From NCBI RefSeq assembly GCF_026586675.1, contig NZ_JAODIX010000035.1, positions 1-44,590 of the forward strand: 44,590 nucleotides of DNA, written 5' to 3'. Under the pieces are notes generated by a model. That model searched no databases, was not told where the DNA came from, and saw nothing but the letters and a program-made list of their open reading frames with translations. Below, in pieces: positions 14,911 through 23,687 of the stretch (its first letter is position 1; every line of letters begins with the position of its first letter). This stretch comes from Halorubrum yunnanense (GTDB lineage: Archaea > Halobacteriota > Halobacteria > Halobacteriales > Haloferacaceae). The translations under genes were made by a program, and so were the position numbers.

Positions 14911-16536
14911 ATGACGGGTGCCGAGACGTTCGGCGCCGTCTCGCTGGTCCCGCCGCTTCTGGCGATCGTCCTCGCGATCGTGACGCGGAAACCGGTCCTC
15001 TCGCTGTTCCTGGGGATCTGGTCCGGCGGCGTGATCTTCACGGCGAGCCACGGCGTGGGGCAGACGCTGAGCTGGCTCGTCTCCTCGATCGGCGACAGCA
15101 CGTTCAACGCGAAGATCATGCTGATCGTGTTGTTCCTCGGCGCCGGGGTCGCGCTCATCTGGCGGCTCGGCGGGGCGAACGCCATCGCCGACACGGTGAC
15201 TTCCAGCCTCGACACCCAGCGGAAGGTCGGATTCGCGACGTGGATCTTCGGTATGCTGTGGTTCTTCGACGACTACTCCAACACCGCGATCGTCGGCACC
15301 ACGATGCGAGAGATATCCGACGAGGTGCGGATCTCTCGCGAGAAGCTCGCGTACATGATCGACTCGACGGCCGCGCCCGTCGCGACGTTCGGCATCTCGA
15401 GTTGGGTCGCGTACCAGCTGAGCATGATCCGAGAGGGGTACGAGGCCGCCGGCGTCTCCGTCGAGGCCGGCGAGGTCCCCGACGCGTTCGCGCTGTTCTT
15501 ACAGAGCATCCCGTTCAACATGTACTGCCTGTTCGCGGTCGTGATGGTCGGAATCATCGTGTTCACCGGGCGCGACTTCGGCGAGATGCTCGACGCCGAG
15601 CACCGCTCGGCGACGGAGGGGAAGCTCCTGCGAGACGACGCCGTTCCGATGCAGAGCGCCGAGGACAGCCTCGGAGAGGTGCTCACCGACACGCCGCAGC
15701 TCCGGTACTTCCTCGTCCCGACCCTCTCGTTGATGGCGGTCGTGGTGGGCGGCGCGGCCTACACCGGGCTCGGGGCCTCGGACCCCGGCGCGTCGGTGTT
15801 CCAGATCGCCGGCAACGCCGCGTTCGTCGACGCGCTCTTGTGGGGCACGTTTACGATGGTCGCCGTCGCACTCGTCATGGGCGTCGCGAGCGGGATCGCC
15901 AGCCTCGACGAGGCGATGGAGACGGTCATCGACGGCTTCGGCATGATGCTGACCGCGCTCACGATCCTCGTGATGGCGTGGACGATCGGGACGGTGACCA
16001 CCGCGCTCGGCACGGGCATCTACGTCACGGGGATCGCGGAGAACTTCGTGACGCCGACGTTGCTCCCGGTCGTCGTGTTGGTCGCGTCCGCGTTCATCGC
16101 GTTCTCGACGGGCACCTCTTGGGGGACGATGGCGATCGTTACGCCGATCGCGGTCCCGCTGGCGTGGAGCGTCGGCGGCGCTACGCCGGCGCTACTGCCC
16201 GTCGCGATCGGGACCGTGTTCAGCGGTGCCATCTTCGGGGACCACTGCTCACCCATCTCCGACACGACGATCCTCTCGTCGACGTTCACCGGCGCCGACC
16301 ACATCGACCACGTCCGCACCCAGATGACCTACGCCACGACGGTGCTGGCCGTGGCCGCCACGCTGCTGACGGTGTGGGGCGCCACCCGGATCACGCCGCT
16401 GGCGCTGCTGCCCATCGGCGTGGTGACGCTCGTCGGCCTCGTCTACGTGCTCTCCGAGTTCGACGCGAAACGGAAGGGGTTGCAGGCGACCCGCACGGTT
16501 CAGGTCGGAAAACGGTCGACCAGCGACGACGACTGA
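14911..16536 (+). CDS. nhaC: NhaC-family Na+/H+ antiporter
   Basis: A 541-residue polytopic membrane protein with about 11-13 hydrophobic helices, matching NhaC-type antiporters that expel sodium in exchange for protons. Typical stretches are the conserved FFDDYSNTAIVGTTMR loop (about 115-130), STAAPVATFGISSWVAYQ, the TGTSWGTMAIVTPIAVPLA re-entrant segment and GDHCSPISDTTILSS near residue 450, both diagnostic of the NhaC superfamily. The substrate could instead be an amino acid or lactate/malate exchange, as in some family members. The ATG at 14911 follows a purine-rich tract; an in-frame GTG 30 nt upstream would add only a non-hydrophobic tail. Confidence 0.87.
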   Translation: MTGAETFGAVSLVPPLLAIVLAIVTRKPVLSLFLGIWSGGVIFTASHGVGQTLSWLVSSIGDSTFNAKIMLIVLFLGAGVALIWRLGGANAIADTVTSSLDTQRKVGFATWIFGMLWFFDDYSNTAIVGTTMREISDEVRISREKLAYMIDSTAAPVATFGISSWVAYQLSMIREGYEAAGVSVEAGEVPDAFALFLQSIPFNMYCLFAVVMVGIIVFTGRDFGEMLDAEHRSATEGKLLRDDAVPMQSAEDSLGEVLTDTPQLRYFLVPTLSLMAVVVGGAAYTGLGASDPGASVFQIAGNAAFVDALLWGTFTMVAVALVMGVASGIASLDEAMETVIDGFGMMLTALTILVMAWTIGTVTTALGTGIYVTGIAENFVTPTLLPVVVLVASAFIAFSTGTSWGTMAIVTPIAVPLAWSVGGATPALLPVAIGTVFSGAIFGDHCSPISDTTILSSTFTGADHIDHVRTQMTYATTVLAVAATLLTVWGATRITPLALLPIGVVTLVGLVYVLSEFDAKRKGLQATRTVQVGKRSTSDDD

Positions 16537-16680
16537 GCGTCGCGGTCCCGCGGTCTCCCTGCCACCCGCAGGCGGACGACCGACCGAGTTACGCTCGCGG
16601 CGGGCCGAACCCGGCCCTCTCGGTTGCTCTCCCGTGGCCGCGGTCGGGGCTTACTTGTCGTCTCCAACCTTCCCTGTCGT

Positions 16681-17559
16681 ATGGACAAACAGGCCGTCCG
16701 CGAGGCCGTCTGGGACGCGTTCGAGGCGGGCGATCAGGCCCGGTTCCCGTTCCCGCCCCGCGACCGGATCCCGAACTTCGCGGGCGCGGACGCGGCGTGC
16801 GAGCGCCTGACCGAAACCCCCGAGTGGGCCGCGGCCGCGACGCTCAAGTGCAACCCCGACGCGCCCCAGCTCCCGGTCAGGCGCGCCGCGCTCCGCGCCG
16901 GCAAGACGGTGTACGTCGCGCAGCCGCGACTGCGGGACTCGGACCCGTTCCTCCGGCTCGATCCCGAGGGGCTCGCGGCCGACGACGACGCCGACCTCCC
17001 GACGGTCGACGACGCGACCACCGTTTCCGGCGTCTCGACGCACGGCACGCCGGTCGGGCCCGAGGAGGTCCCCCACGTCGACCTCGTCGTCTCCGGCTCC
17101 GTCGCGGTCACGACCGACGGCGCCCGGATCGGGAAGGGCGAGGGGTACAGCGACCTGGAGTGGGGTGTGCTACGCGAACTCGACGCGGTCGATAGCCAGG
17201 CGCAACGCGCCTCTAGCAGTCGGACACAGTCCGACGATAGCCAGGCGCAACGCGCCTCCGACAGCCGGACGCAGTCCGGCGGCGACGAGACGACGGTGGC
17301 GACCACAGTCCACGAGCTGTCCGTGGTCGACGGGCCGGAGTCGGCGTTGGCCGGCCGGGGAGAAGACGGCGACTCGGCGGTCACGCTTCCCGAGCCGGAC
17401 GCGCACGACGTCCCGCTCGACCTGATCGTCACGCCGGAGCGAACGGTCCGGACCGAGACGCCGTACCCGCGCCCGTCGGGGATCGATTGGGACGCGCTCG
17501 ACTCGGAGCGGCTGGACGCGATACCGGTGCTCGCGGAGCGGGCACCGGGGCGAAAATAG
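16681..17559 (+). CDS. 5-formyltetrahydrofolate cyclo-ligase family protein with hairpin-repeat insertion
   Basis: A 292-residue protein of the 5-formyl-THF cyclo-ligase family, which makes 5,10-methenyl-THF from folinate using ATP. Seen are KQAVREAVWDAFE at the N-terminus, a substrate-loop-like LKCNPDAPQLPVRRAAL, VYVAQPRL, DLVVSGSVAVTTDG and the family's Gly/Lys-rich nucleotide loop IGKGEGYSDLEWG (about 140-152). About 30 residues (171-200) are two copies of a 15-residue unit DSQAQRAS-S/D-SRTQS-D/G, encoded by a 45-nt repeat with hairpins; this lies just after the conserved core and looks inserted. The start at 16681 begins MDKQAVREAV; the longer frame upstream is in the intergenic gap. Activity is plausible but unproven. 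Confidence 0.8.
   Translation: MDKQAVREAVWDAFEAGDQARFPFPPRDRIPNFAGADAACERLTETPEWAAAATLKCNPDAPQLPVRRAALRAGKTVYVAQPRLRDSDPFLRLDPEGLAADDDADLPTVDDATTVSGVSTHGTPVGPEEVPHVDLVVSGSVAVTTDGARIGKGEGYSDLEWGVLRELDAVDSQAQRASSSRTQSDDSQAQRASDSRTQSGGDETTVATTVHELSVVDGPESALAGRGEDGDSAVTLPEPDAHDVPLDLIVTPERTVRTETPYPRPSGIDWDALDSERLDAIPVLAERAPGRK
17191..17280 (+). repeat. Two 45-bp hairpin-bearing repeats inside a coding frame
   Basis: Two units of 45 nt, at 17191-17235 and 17236-17280. Each has two small stem-loops: GGCGC-AAC-GCGCC, then CGGAC-ACA-GTCCG in the first unit and CCGGAC-GCA-GTCCGG in the second. The unit length is a multiple of three, so the reading frame stays open. The second hairpin shows a change that keeps pairing. 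Confidence 0.85.
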
Positions 17560-17595
17560 GAGGAATTCGGCTGTCGGGCGTCGACTACAGACGGC

Positions 17596-17799
17596 TCAGT
17601 CCGCGCGCTGCGGCGACGGCGCGGACCGCTCCGTGCGGTGGTCGGCGACGTGACCGCACTCGGGGCAGACGATGGTGCGCTCGTCGCCGTCGCTGACGAC
17701 GAGCCACCCCTCCGAGACGGGGTTCTGGAAGCTGCACTCCGCACAGAAGAGGACCGACTTCCGGCGGGACGACCGGGAACCGCTGGCGACTGCGTTCAT
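17596..17799 (-). CDS. Small CPxCG-type zinc-finger protein
   Basis: A 67-residue protein with two Cys pairs, FCAEC (Cys19, Cys22) and CPECG (Cys45, Cys48), spaced to form one zinc ribbon, with a basic Ser/Arg-rich N-terminus. It belongs to the large group of small CPxCG zinc-finger proteins of haloarchaea, a few of which influence biofilm formation or swarming, though most have no known role. It is convergent with the cyclo-ligase gene. A TATATAC-like word near 17821-17827 lies about 25 nt upstream of the start. Confidence 0.78.
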   Translation of the reverse strand: MNAVASGSRSSRRKSVLFCAECSFQNPVSEGWLVVSDGDERTIVCPECGHVADHRTERSAPSPQRAD

Positions 17800-17969
17800 G
17801 TTCTACCGTAGTATCCGGACGTATATGGGTCTTGTTCGACCCGATCATTCGGTATATAGCGAACGATAACCGGCGAACGCACGACTACTCGGATCCGGGG
17901 CGATCGTTCGTCTCAGAAGTCTGACTGTATTTTCTCGCGGGCTCCCACCGCGTTTCCGGTCGACGGGGT

Positions 17970-19064
17970 CTACCGCGCCAGCGGCATGTTGTAGCTCGTC
18001 TCCGCGTCCATCACGTGTTCCCACGTCGCCTCGCAGTCGCAGGAGACCTGCTCGAAGACGCTCGGGTCTTGGCGCTTGTCGAAGTCCTTGATCGCGGTCT
18101 GGACGCGGTCGTCGCACTCGCCGCAGTTGTGCGCGCCGCGGTCGGAGCCGTGGCCGACGGGGTCGGAGACGACGATGGCGTCGACGTCGGCCGTCTCCTC
18201 GAGGACGTGCGCGACCGACCAGAGCCACGGCGGGCGGTAGCCGCCCTCGAAGAACAGCTCGTCGACCATCGTGTAGCGCTGGACGTTCGTCGGGTTCATG
18301 GAGACGGTGTGGCAGCCGTCGACGTCGGCGCAGCGCCGGATCGAGTCGACCATGTCGGCAGCGGCCTCGGGCTCCGCGAGGAAGGGCGGCTTCATGAGAA
18401 GGTACGCCTTGATCCCCACGTCGGCGTCGAACTCGGCGTCGGCCGCGGCCGCCTCGGCGCAGGCGTCCTCGAAGTCGGCGAAGTCGAAGTACTTGTTCAC
18501 GCAGTCGTGGCGGACGCGGTCGGTCGCCGTCTCCAGCCCGACCGCGACGTCGGTCGCGATCCCGTGGGCCGCGAAGTCGCCGATCTTCTCCCGGCTCACG
18601 AAGTCCGGCAGCGACTCGACGACGATCCGGTCGCGGTCCGCGAACGTCTCGGCGATGGCTCGGCGGGTCTCCGCGGGCACCTCGCGCTCGTCGAGGAAGG
18701 AGCCGGAGGTGTAGATCTTGATGAGCTCGGCCGGGGCGTCCGCCTCCTCGCGCTCGTGGTCGAGACACACCTCGATCTGGTTCATGAGGGCCTCGTGGCT
18801 GACGCTGCCCCCCTCGACCGACTCCGCGACGTAGCCGCACATGGTGCAGCCGCCGGCGCGGGCCCACCGGCACCCGCCGGTGTTGAGGATGATCGTGAGG
18901 GAGTTCACCACGCCGTCGGGCGTGTTGTCCTCGTCGATCCACACGCGGGTTGGCTGCGTCGGGTCGTACGTCTCCGAGCGCTCGGCGCGGACGTCGCGCA
19001 TCACGGCGTTGTGCGCGTCCATCCCGCGCCCCTGCTCGTACGCGTCGGGGCTCGGCTTGCTCAT
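17970..19064 (-). CDS. Archaeosine biosynthesis radical SAM protein RaSEA
   Basis: A 364-residue radical S-adenosylmethionine enzyme. The cluster-binding cysteines are at 65, 73 and 76 (CRWARAGGCTMC), followed by YVAESVEGG and the KIYTSGSFLD segment; the C-terminal part has CGEC and CDC motifs. This fits RaSEA, which with ArcS converts preQ0-modified guanine-15 of tRNA to archaeosine (the lyase step that releases the amidine). The Met at 19064 begins MSKPSPDAYEQGRGMDAHNA; longer frames overlap the VanZ-like gene. It lies 37 bp downstream of that gene on the same strand, and could share its transcript, although a TAAA-containing box sits between. Confidence 0.88.
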   Translation of the reverse strand: MSKPSPDAYEQGRGMDAHNAVMRDVRAERSETYDPTQPTRVWIDEDNTPDGVVNSLTIILNTGGCRWARAGGCTMCGYVAESVEGGSVSHEALMNQIEVCLDHEREEADAPAELIKIYTSGSFLDEREVPAETRRAIAETFADRDRIVVESLPDFVSREKIGDFAAHGIATDVAVGLETATDRVRHDCVNKYFDFADFEDACAEAAAADAEFDADVGIKAYLLMKPPFLAEPEAAADMVDSIRRCADVDGCHTVSMNPTNVQRYTMVDELFFEGGYRPPWLWSVAHVLEETADVDAIVVSDPVGHGSDRGAHNCGECDDRVQTAIKDFDKRQDPSVFEQVSCDCEATWEHVMDAETSYNMPLAR

Positions 19065-19101
19065 TACCGGGGAAAGCGGCCGCGCGCGTAAAGCCGTGTC
19101 G

Positions 19102-19575
19102 TCATCGCGGACGCTCCCAGGCGAGAATCGCAGCGACGACCGCGCCGACCGCGTTGACGACGGCGTCGCTCCACGCGAACGACCGCCACGGGATCGGCGC
19201 CTGCACGAGCTCGATCCCGAACCCGAACGCGGTCGCCGCGGCAGCCGCCGCGACGACGGCGACGACGCGCGGCTCCCGTCCCGTCGCGGGAACGAGCAGG
19301 GCCGCGAGAATCGCGTAGCCGACGACGTGGAACGGGACGGTGAGTCCGACCCCGGCCGGGAGCGCCCCGACCACCAGGCCGACCGCTCCGTCGACGACAC
19401 CGACGGCCCCGTCGGGGCCCCCCGTCGCTCGCGCGCTCGGGACCGGCACGACCGACGCGACGAAGACGAGGACGCCGACCGCGGCCGCGAGGGGCCGGGA
19501 CCGCGTCGCCGACGCCCGCGGCGACGCGTCTCCCGGGCCGCGGTCCGGTCGTCGCCCTCGGTCGGCGTCCGTCAC
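19102..19575 (-). CDS. VanZ-like membrane protein
   Basis: A 157-residue membrane protein with a charged N-terminal 25 residues followed by four hydrophobic helices. The VanZ pattern is recognisable: VPFHVVGYAILAALL (His and Gly-Tyr of the second helix), FGFGIELVQAPIPWRSFAWSDAVVNAVGA, which matches the ELxQ...R.(F/S)...D...N..G core. VanZ is linked to glycopeptide tolerance in bacteria, but archaeal homologues have no known role. It lies upstream of the RaSEA gene on the same strand. Confidence 0.75.
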   Translation of the reverse strand: MTDADRGRRPDRGPGDASPRASATRSRPLAAAVGVLVFVASVVPVPSARATGGPDGAVGVVDGAVGLVVGALPAGVGLTVPFHVVGYAILAALLVPATGREPRVVAVVAAAAAATAFGFGIELVQAPIPWRSFAWSDAVVNAVGAVVAAILAWERPR

Positions 19576-19852
19576 GCTCGCGGTTCGGTTCGCGGGGAGT
19601 TAGGGCTCACGCCGTCGCGGGCGATCGGCGTTGACGCCGGGAGTCACCGAAACCGCTCGCTCGCACGACCGTCGAGGCGTCGCCCTGACGCCCCCGCGAT
19701 TGGGTCTTCGTCGCCGGATTTCGACGGTTCGGCTCGCGCAGTTCATTTATACTGCTAACCCGTTCATGTTCGGGTCGGCGTAACCGGTATCAGCTACGTC
19801 GGGAGGTGAACAACTAACACGCTACAGTCCGTCTATAATGAACGAGCATTAC

Positions 19853-21784
19853 ATGACTGAAATGGGCGGCTACAGGGACCGAGTTGCACAGGTCGATCTC
19901 GGCCGAGGAGCGGTCGAGTACCGCGGAATCGACGACGAAGACGCGGAGAAGTACATCGGCGCGCGCGGGCTGGGCGTGAAGTACGTCTTCGACGCCGGGC
20001 CGGACGTCGACCCCATGGGACCGGACAACCGACTGGCGTTCATGACGGGCCCCCTCACGGGGACGCAGACCGTGATGAGCGGCCGCATCGCGCTGGTGAC
20101 GAAGTCCCCGCTGACGGGGACGGTCACCGACTCGCACCACGGCGGCTGGTCGGGCGCGCGGCTCAAGTGGGCCGGGCTCGACGGCATCCTGCTGGACGGC
20201 GAGAGCGACGAGCCCGTCTACCTAGTCGTCGAGGACGGCGACGTCGAGGTACGCGACGCCTCCCACCTCTGGGGCCAGGGCGTCCACGACACGATCGACG
20301 ACCTCGGCGAGGAGGTCGAGGGGTCCGTCGGCAAGAACCTCTCCGTGATGGCGATCGGGCAGGCCGGCGAGAACGGCGTGCGCTACGCCTGCGTCATCAA
20401 CGAGGACGACCGCGCGTCCGGCCGCGGCGGCACGGGCGCTGTCATGGGCGCGAAGAACGTGAAGGCCGTCGTCGTGAAATCGGGGACCGACATGCCGAAG
20501 CCCGCCGACTCGGAGACGTTCCAGGAGGGCTACCAGCAGGCGATGGAGGTCATCCGCGAGTCCGACGTCACCGCGCCCAACGAGGGCGGGCTCTCGATGT
20601 ACGGCACCAACGTCCTGATGAACGCGACGGAGGAGATGGACGGTCTCCCGACGAAGAACGCGCAGCACACTTCGACGGAGGCGTACAACGAGGCCGATGG
20701 CGTCGACATCGAGGCGGAGCGCGTCTCCGGCGAGAACGTCCGGGAGAACATCCTCGTCGACGAGCCGACGTGTCACTCCTGTCCGGTCGCCTGTAAGAAG
20801 GAAGTCGACGTCGACGTCACGCACAAGGGCGAGGACCTGAACGTCCGCATGGAGTCGTACGAGTACGAGTCCGCGTGGGCGCTCGGCCCGAACTCCGGCC
20901 ACTCCGACCGCGACGAGATCGCTGTCATGCTCGACCGGTGTAACGACCTCGGCATGGACACCATCGAGGCCGGCAACATGATGGCGATGGCGATGGAGAT
21001 GAGCGAGGAGGGGAAACTCGACGGCGTCGGTCACCTCGACTGGGGCGACTCCGAGACGATGATCGACCTCATCGACGAGATCGGTCACCGGTCCTCGGAT
21101 CTCGGCGACCTCCTCGCGGAGGGCCCCGAGCGCGTCGCCGAGGGGAAAGACGCCCACGACAACAAGCTCTCCGTCAAGGGCCAGACGATGGCCGCGTACG
21201 ACCCGCGCTGCATGAAGGGGATGGGGATCGCGTACGCGACCTCCAACCGCGGCGCCTGCCACCTGCGCGGGTACACGCCGGCCGCCGAGATTCTCGGCAT
21301 TCCGGAGAAGGTCGACCCGTACGAGTGGGAGGGCAAAGGCGAGCTCACCGCCACCTTCCAAGACCTGCACGCGGTGTCGGACTCGTTCGACATCTGCAAG
21401 TTCAGCGCCTTCGCGGAGGGGATCGAGGAGTACGTCCTCCAGTACAACGGCGTGACCGGCCGCGATGTCACCGAAGACGAGCTGTTCGAGGCCGGCGAGC
21501 GGGTGTACAACCTCGAGCGGTACTTCAACAACCTCGCCGGCTTCGACGGCGCGGACGACACGCTGCCGAACCGCTTCATCGAGGGGCACCCGGACGCCAT
21601 CCCCGGCACGGGCGCCAGCGAGGGCGAGCTGGTCGAGCTCGACCAGATGAAAGCGGAGTACTACGAGTCCCGCGGCTGGGTCGACGGCGTCGTCCCCGAC
21701 GAGAAGCTCGCCGATCTCGGGATCGATGTCGGCCCCGGTACCGGCGTCTCCACCGGCGACTCCGCGGCCCCGGCCGACGACTGA
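19853..21784 (+). CDS. Aldehyde ferredoxin oxidoreductase (tungsten/molybdopterin) family protein
   Basis: A 643-residue oxidoreductase of the AOR family, which carries a tungstopterin and one [4Fe-4S] cluster and oxidises aldehydes to acids with ferredoxin as acceptor; the aldehyde is unknown. The N-terminal AOR domain shows GARGLGVKY, MTGPLTGTQTVMSGR and SHHGGWSGARLKWAG. Cluster cysteines are 307, 310 and 314 (CHSCPVAC) and Cys515 in FDICKFS. The C-terminal part DPRCMKGMGIAYATSNRGACHLRG is also typical. I chose the second ATG (19853), where family similarity starts; an ATG at 19838 would add five residues. A TTTATAC box at 19746-19752 gives a leader of about 75-80 nt. No ferredoxin gene is adjacent. 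Confidence 0.9.
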   Translation: MTEMGGYRDRVAQVDLGRGAVEYRGIDDEDAEKYIGARGLGVKYVFDAGPDVDPMGPDNRLAFMTGPLTGTQTVMSGRIALVTKSPLTGTVTDSHHGGWSGARLKWAGLDGILLDGESDEPVYLVVEDGDVEVRDASHLWGQGVHDTIDDLGEEVEGSVGKNLSVMAIGQAGENGVRYACVINEDDRASGRGGTGAVMGAKNVKAVVVKSGTDMPKPADSETFQEGYQQAMEVIRESDVTAPNEGGLSMYGTNVLMNATEEMDGLPTKNAQHTSTEAYNEADGVDIEAERVSGENVRENILVDEPTCHSCPVACKKEVDVDVTHKGEDLNVRMESYEYESAWALGPNSGHSDRDEIAVMLDRCNDLGMDTIEAGNMMAMAMEMSEEGKLDGVGHLDWGDSETMIDLIDEIGHRSSDLGDLLAEGPERVAEGKDAHDNKLSVKGQTMAAYDPRCMKGMGIAYATSNRGACHLRGYTPAAEILGIPEKVDPYEWEGKGELTATFQDLHAVSDSFDICKFSAFAEGIEEYVLQYNGVTGRDVTEDELFEAGERVYNLERYFNNLAGFDGADDTLPNRFIEGHPDAIPGTGASEGELVELDQMKAEYYESRGWVDGVVPDEKLADLGIDVGPGTGVSTGDSAAPADD

Positions 21785-21828
21785 GGACGGCCGCGTCCGG
21801 CCGCCGCGAGCCGCTCGGTTCCGCGTTC

Positions 21829-21837
21829 ATTTTTAAG
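21829..21837 (+). promoter_or_regulatory. TATA-like box of the small membrane-protein gene
   Basis: ATTTTTAAG lies 25-33 nt before the ATG at 21862, so this gene likely has its own leaderless transcript. Confidence 0.5.
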
Positions 21838-21861
21838 TGATTCGCGCCGATAGCGGCGCGC

Positions 21862-22185
21862 ATGGCGCACGACCCGCTCTCTCCCGCCGAAGCCCTCCGT
21901 ACTCGCACCGGGGCCGTCCTCGCAACGGTGAGTCTCCTCGTGCTCGTGTACTCGCTCCTGATCGTCGGACGGGTCCTGTTCGGAGTCGTCGTCGTCCTCG
22001 CGCTCTCGGTCGGTCCGTACATCTCGTACCGCCTGTTCGCCGCGCTCGACGCGCTCGCGGACGGCGCCCAGCGGATCGCCGACGCCCGCGAGCGCGAGGC
22101 CGAACGGGGATCCCGGTTCGGATCGGTGAGCGAGCGCGCGGAGTCGCCCGCGGATCGAGTCACGGAGCGGGAGCGCGAGCGGTAG
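21862..22185 (+). CDS. Small membrane protein with charged tail
   Basis: A 107-residue protein with two adjacent hydrophobic helices at about 19-38 (VLATVSLLVLVYSLLIVG) and 40-58 (LFGVVVVLALSVGPYISYRLF), followed by a hydrophilic, helix-prone tail rich in Arg and Glu (about 62-107). The tail probably faces the cytoplasm. No family is recognised. It has its own promoter box and is followed after 63 bp by another membrane-protein gene with a separate box. Confidence 0.7.
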   Translation: MAHDPLSPAEALRTRTGAVLATVSLLVLVYSLLIVGRVLFGVVVVLALSVGPYISYRLFAALDALADGAQRIADAREREAERGSRFGSVSERAESPADRVTERERER

Positions 22186-22214
22186 CCCGTCTCGCGAACC
22201 GAGAACTCGGCGCG

Positions 22215-22224
22215 TTATTTAAAA
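22215..22224 (+). promoter_or_regulatory. TATA-like box of the four-helix membrane-protein gene
   Basis: TTATTTAAAA is centred about 30 nt before the ATG at 22249. Confidence 0.5.
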
Positions 22225-22248
22225 CGTGAGCCGTCGTCTCGGCGCGTC

Positions 22249-22617
22249 ATGAACGCCCGCCCTATCGCGACGATCGGCGTCGCACTCACCGCGTTCCTCG
22301 TCGTCGCCGCCGTCTTCACCGAGGCGCTCGCGGCTCAAATCGCCTTCTCCGCGCTCGTCGGGCTCCCCGCGGGGCTCGCGGCCGGAGTCGTCGCGGGCGC
22401 GGCGGTCCGGACTCGCCTCTGGCGCTCGCCGAGCGCGCGACCGGCCCTGCTCGGGATCGCCGCGTTCGGCTACGCGCTCCTCGTCGCCGCCGCGGTCTCG
22501 TACGCCGTGCCGCCGGCTCGCGACCTCGTGAGCGTCGCGACCGCGGTCCCGTTCGCCGCGGTCTGCGCGGTCGGGGTCGGGCTCCTGGCGCGGCGCTACC
22601 CGGAACGGGTCAACTGA
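22249..22617 (+). CDS. Four-helix membrane protein, function unknown
   Basis: A 122-residue, almost wholly hydrophobic protein with four predicted helices (about 7-24, 31-52, 65-86 and 92-113) separated by short Arg-rich loops. Composition is dominated by Ala, Val and Leu. I recognise no domain. It is convergent with the azlCD operon, whose last gene ends 28 bp downstream on the other strand. Confidence 0.68.
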   Translation: MNARPIATIGVALTAFLVVAAVFTEALAAQIAFSALVGLPAGLAAGVVAGAAVRTRLWRSPSARPALLGIAAFGYALLVAAAVSYAVPPARDLVSVATAVPFAAVCAVGVGLLARRYPERVN

Positions 22618-22645
22618 AAAGACCGCGTCACACCCCGGCCGCCGC

Positions 22646-22999
22646 TCACGCGAACGCGACGAACCGGAACAGCCACAGCACGCCCATCCCGACCGCGATG
22701 GTCGCGAACACGTTCTCGGTGCGCCAGGCGACGACGCCGGCCACGGCGCCCGCGATCAGCCGCTCGTCGAGTAGCGTCGCCGCGACGGAGGGGCCAAGCG
22801 TCACCAGATCGGGGAGCACCAGCGCGGCGAGCACCGCGGGGGGGACGTACCGCAGGGGGCGCTTTATCGCCGCGGGCACCTCGTCGATCCGGCCGAACAG
22901 GTGGATGAACGAGAGCCGGAACCCGTACGTGGCGACCCCGATGAGGAGGATCGCGATCCAGACGCGCACGGAGGGGGCGGCGGGAAGCGCGCCCGTCAC
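22646..22999 (-). CDS. azlD: AzlD-like branched-chain amino-acid exporter small subunit
   Basis: A 117-residue membrane protein with four helices, matching AzlD: VWIAILLIGVATYGFRLSF, the LRYVPPAVLAALVLPDLV motif (about 50-68), and a final FATIAVGMGVLWLFRF helix. AzlC and AzlD together export branched-chain amino acids or analogues. The start is a GTG at 22999 that overlaps the stop of azlC by 4 nt (GTGA), so the two are coupled. A longer open frame upstream is an azlC shadow. Confidence 0.85.
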   Translation of the reverse strand: MTGALPAAPSVRVWIAILLIGVATYGFRLSFIHLFGRIDEVPAAIKRPLRYVPPAVLAALVLPDLVTLGPSVAATLLDERLIAGAVAGVVAWRTENVFATIAVGMGVLWLFRFVAFA

Positions 23000-23685
23000 T
23001 CGCCGACCACCTCCGCCAGCAGTCCGACGACGATTCCGGAGACCGCCCCGACGAGCAGCCCGAGGTTCAGCGGGAGCCCGGCCGCGACGACGGCGACCGC
23101 GCCGGCCGCGACGCCCGCCGCGGTCGTCGGTCGGTCCTTCATCGCGGGAACGAGCAGCGCGAGGAAGACGAGCGGCACCGCGAAGGTGAGTCCCCACGCG
23201 TCGGGGACGCCGGCGCCGACGACGACGCCGACGACCGTCCCGACCTGCCAGACCACCCACAGCGACGCGGCGGCGCCGAGGTAGTAGCGCCAGCGGCTCC
23301 GGTCGGGGTTCTCGTCGAACTCGGCGACCGAGAGCGCGTACGCCTGGTCGGTGAGCACGTACGCGAGGCCCGCGCGGAGCCGGCGGCCGTACTCGGCGAA
23401 GTACGGCGCGATGGAGGCCGAGTACATCACCATCCGGACGTTGATCACGACCGCCGTCCCGACGACGACCGCGAGCGGCGCGTCCGCCCCGAGCAGGTCG
23501 AGCGCGGCCAGCTGGGAGGCGCCGGCGAAGACGATCACCGACATCCCGACCGCCTCCGCGAGCCCGAGGCCGGCGTCAACCGCGGCGATGCCGGCGACGA
23601 GCGCGAACGGGACGATCCCGAGCATGAGCGGCGACACGTCTCGCACGCCGGCCCAGAGGTCGCCGTCGAGGAGCGAGTCGCTCAC
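22996..23685 (-). CDS. azlC: AzlC-like branched-chain amino-acid exporter large subunit
   Basis: A 229-residue protein with about six hydrophobic helices. The AzlC pattern is clear: PLMLGIVPFALVAGIAAVDAGLGL near the start, VFAGASQLAALDLLG, VVINVRMVMYSASIAPYF (about 85-103) and LTDQAYALS. It forms the large subunit of the AzlCD exporter. Start is a GTG at 23685, two bases after the stop of the upstream methyltransferase gene; the longer frame upstream is that gene's shadow. Position in the operon with an RNA methyltransferase looks incidental. Confidence 0.87.
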   Translation of the reverse strand: MSDSLLDGDLWAGVRDVSPLMLGIVPFALVAGIAAVDAGLGLAEAVGMSVIVFAGASQLAALDLLGADAPLAVVVGTAVVINVRMVMYSASIAPYFAEYGRRLRAGLAYVLTDQAYALSVAEFDENPDRSRWRYYLGAAASLWVVWQVGTVVGVVVGAGVPDAWGLTFAVPLVFLALLVPAMKDRPTTAAGVAAGAVAVVAAGLPLNLGLLVGAVSGIVVGLLAEVVGE

Positions 23686-23687
23686 GG

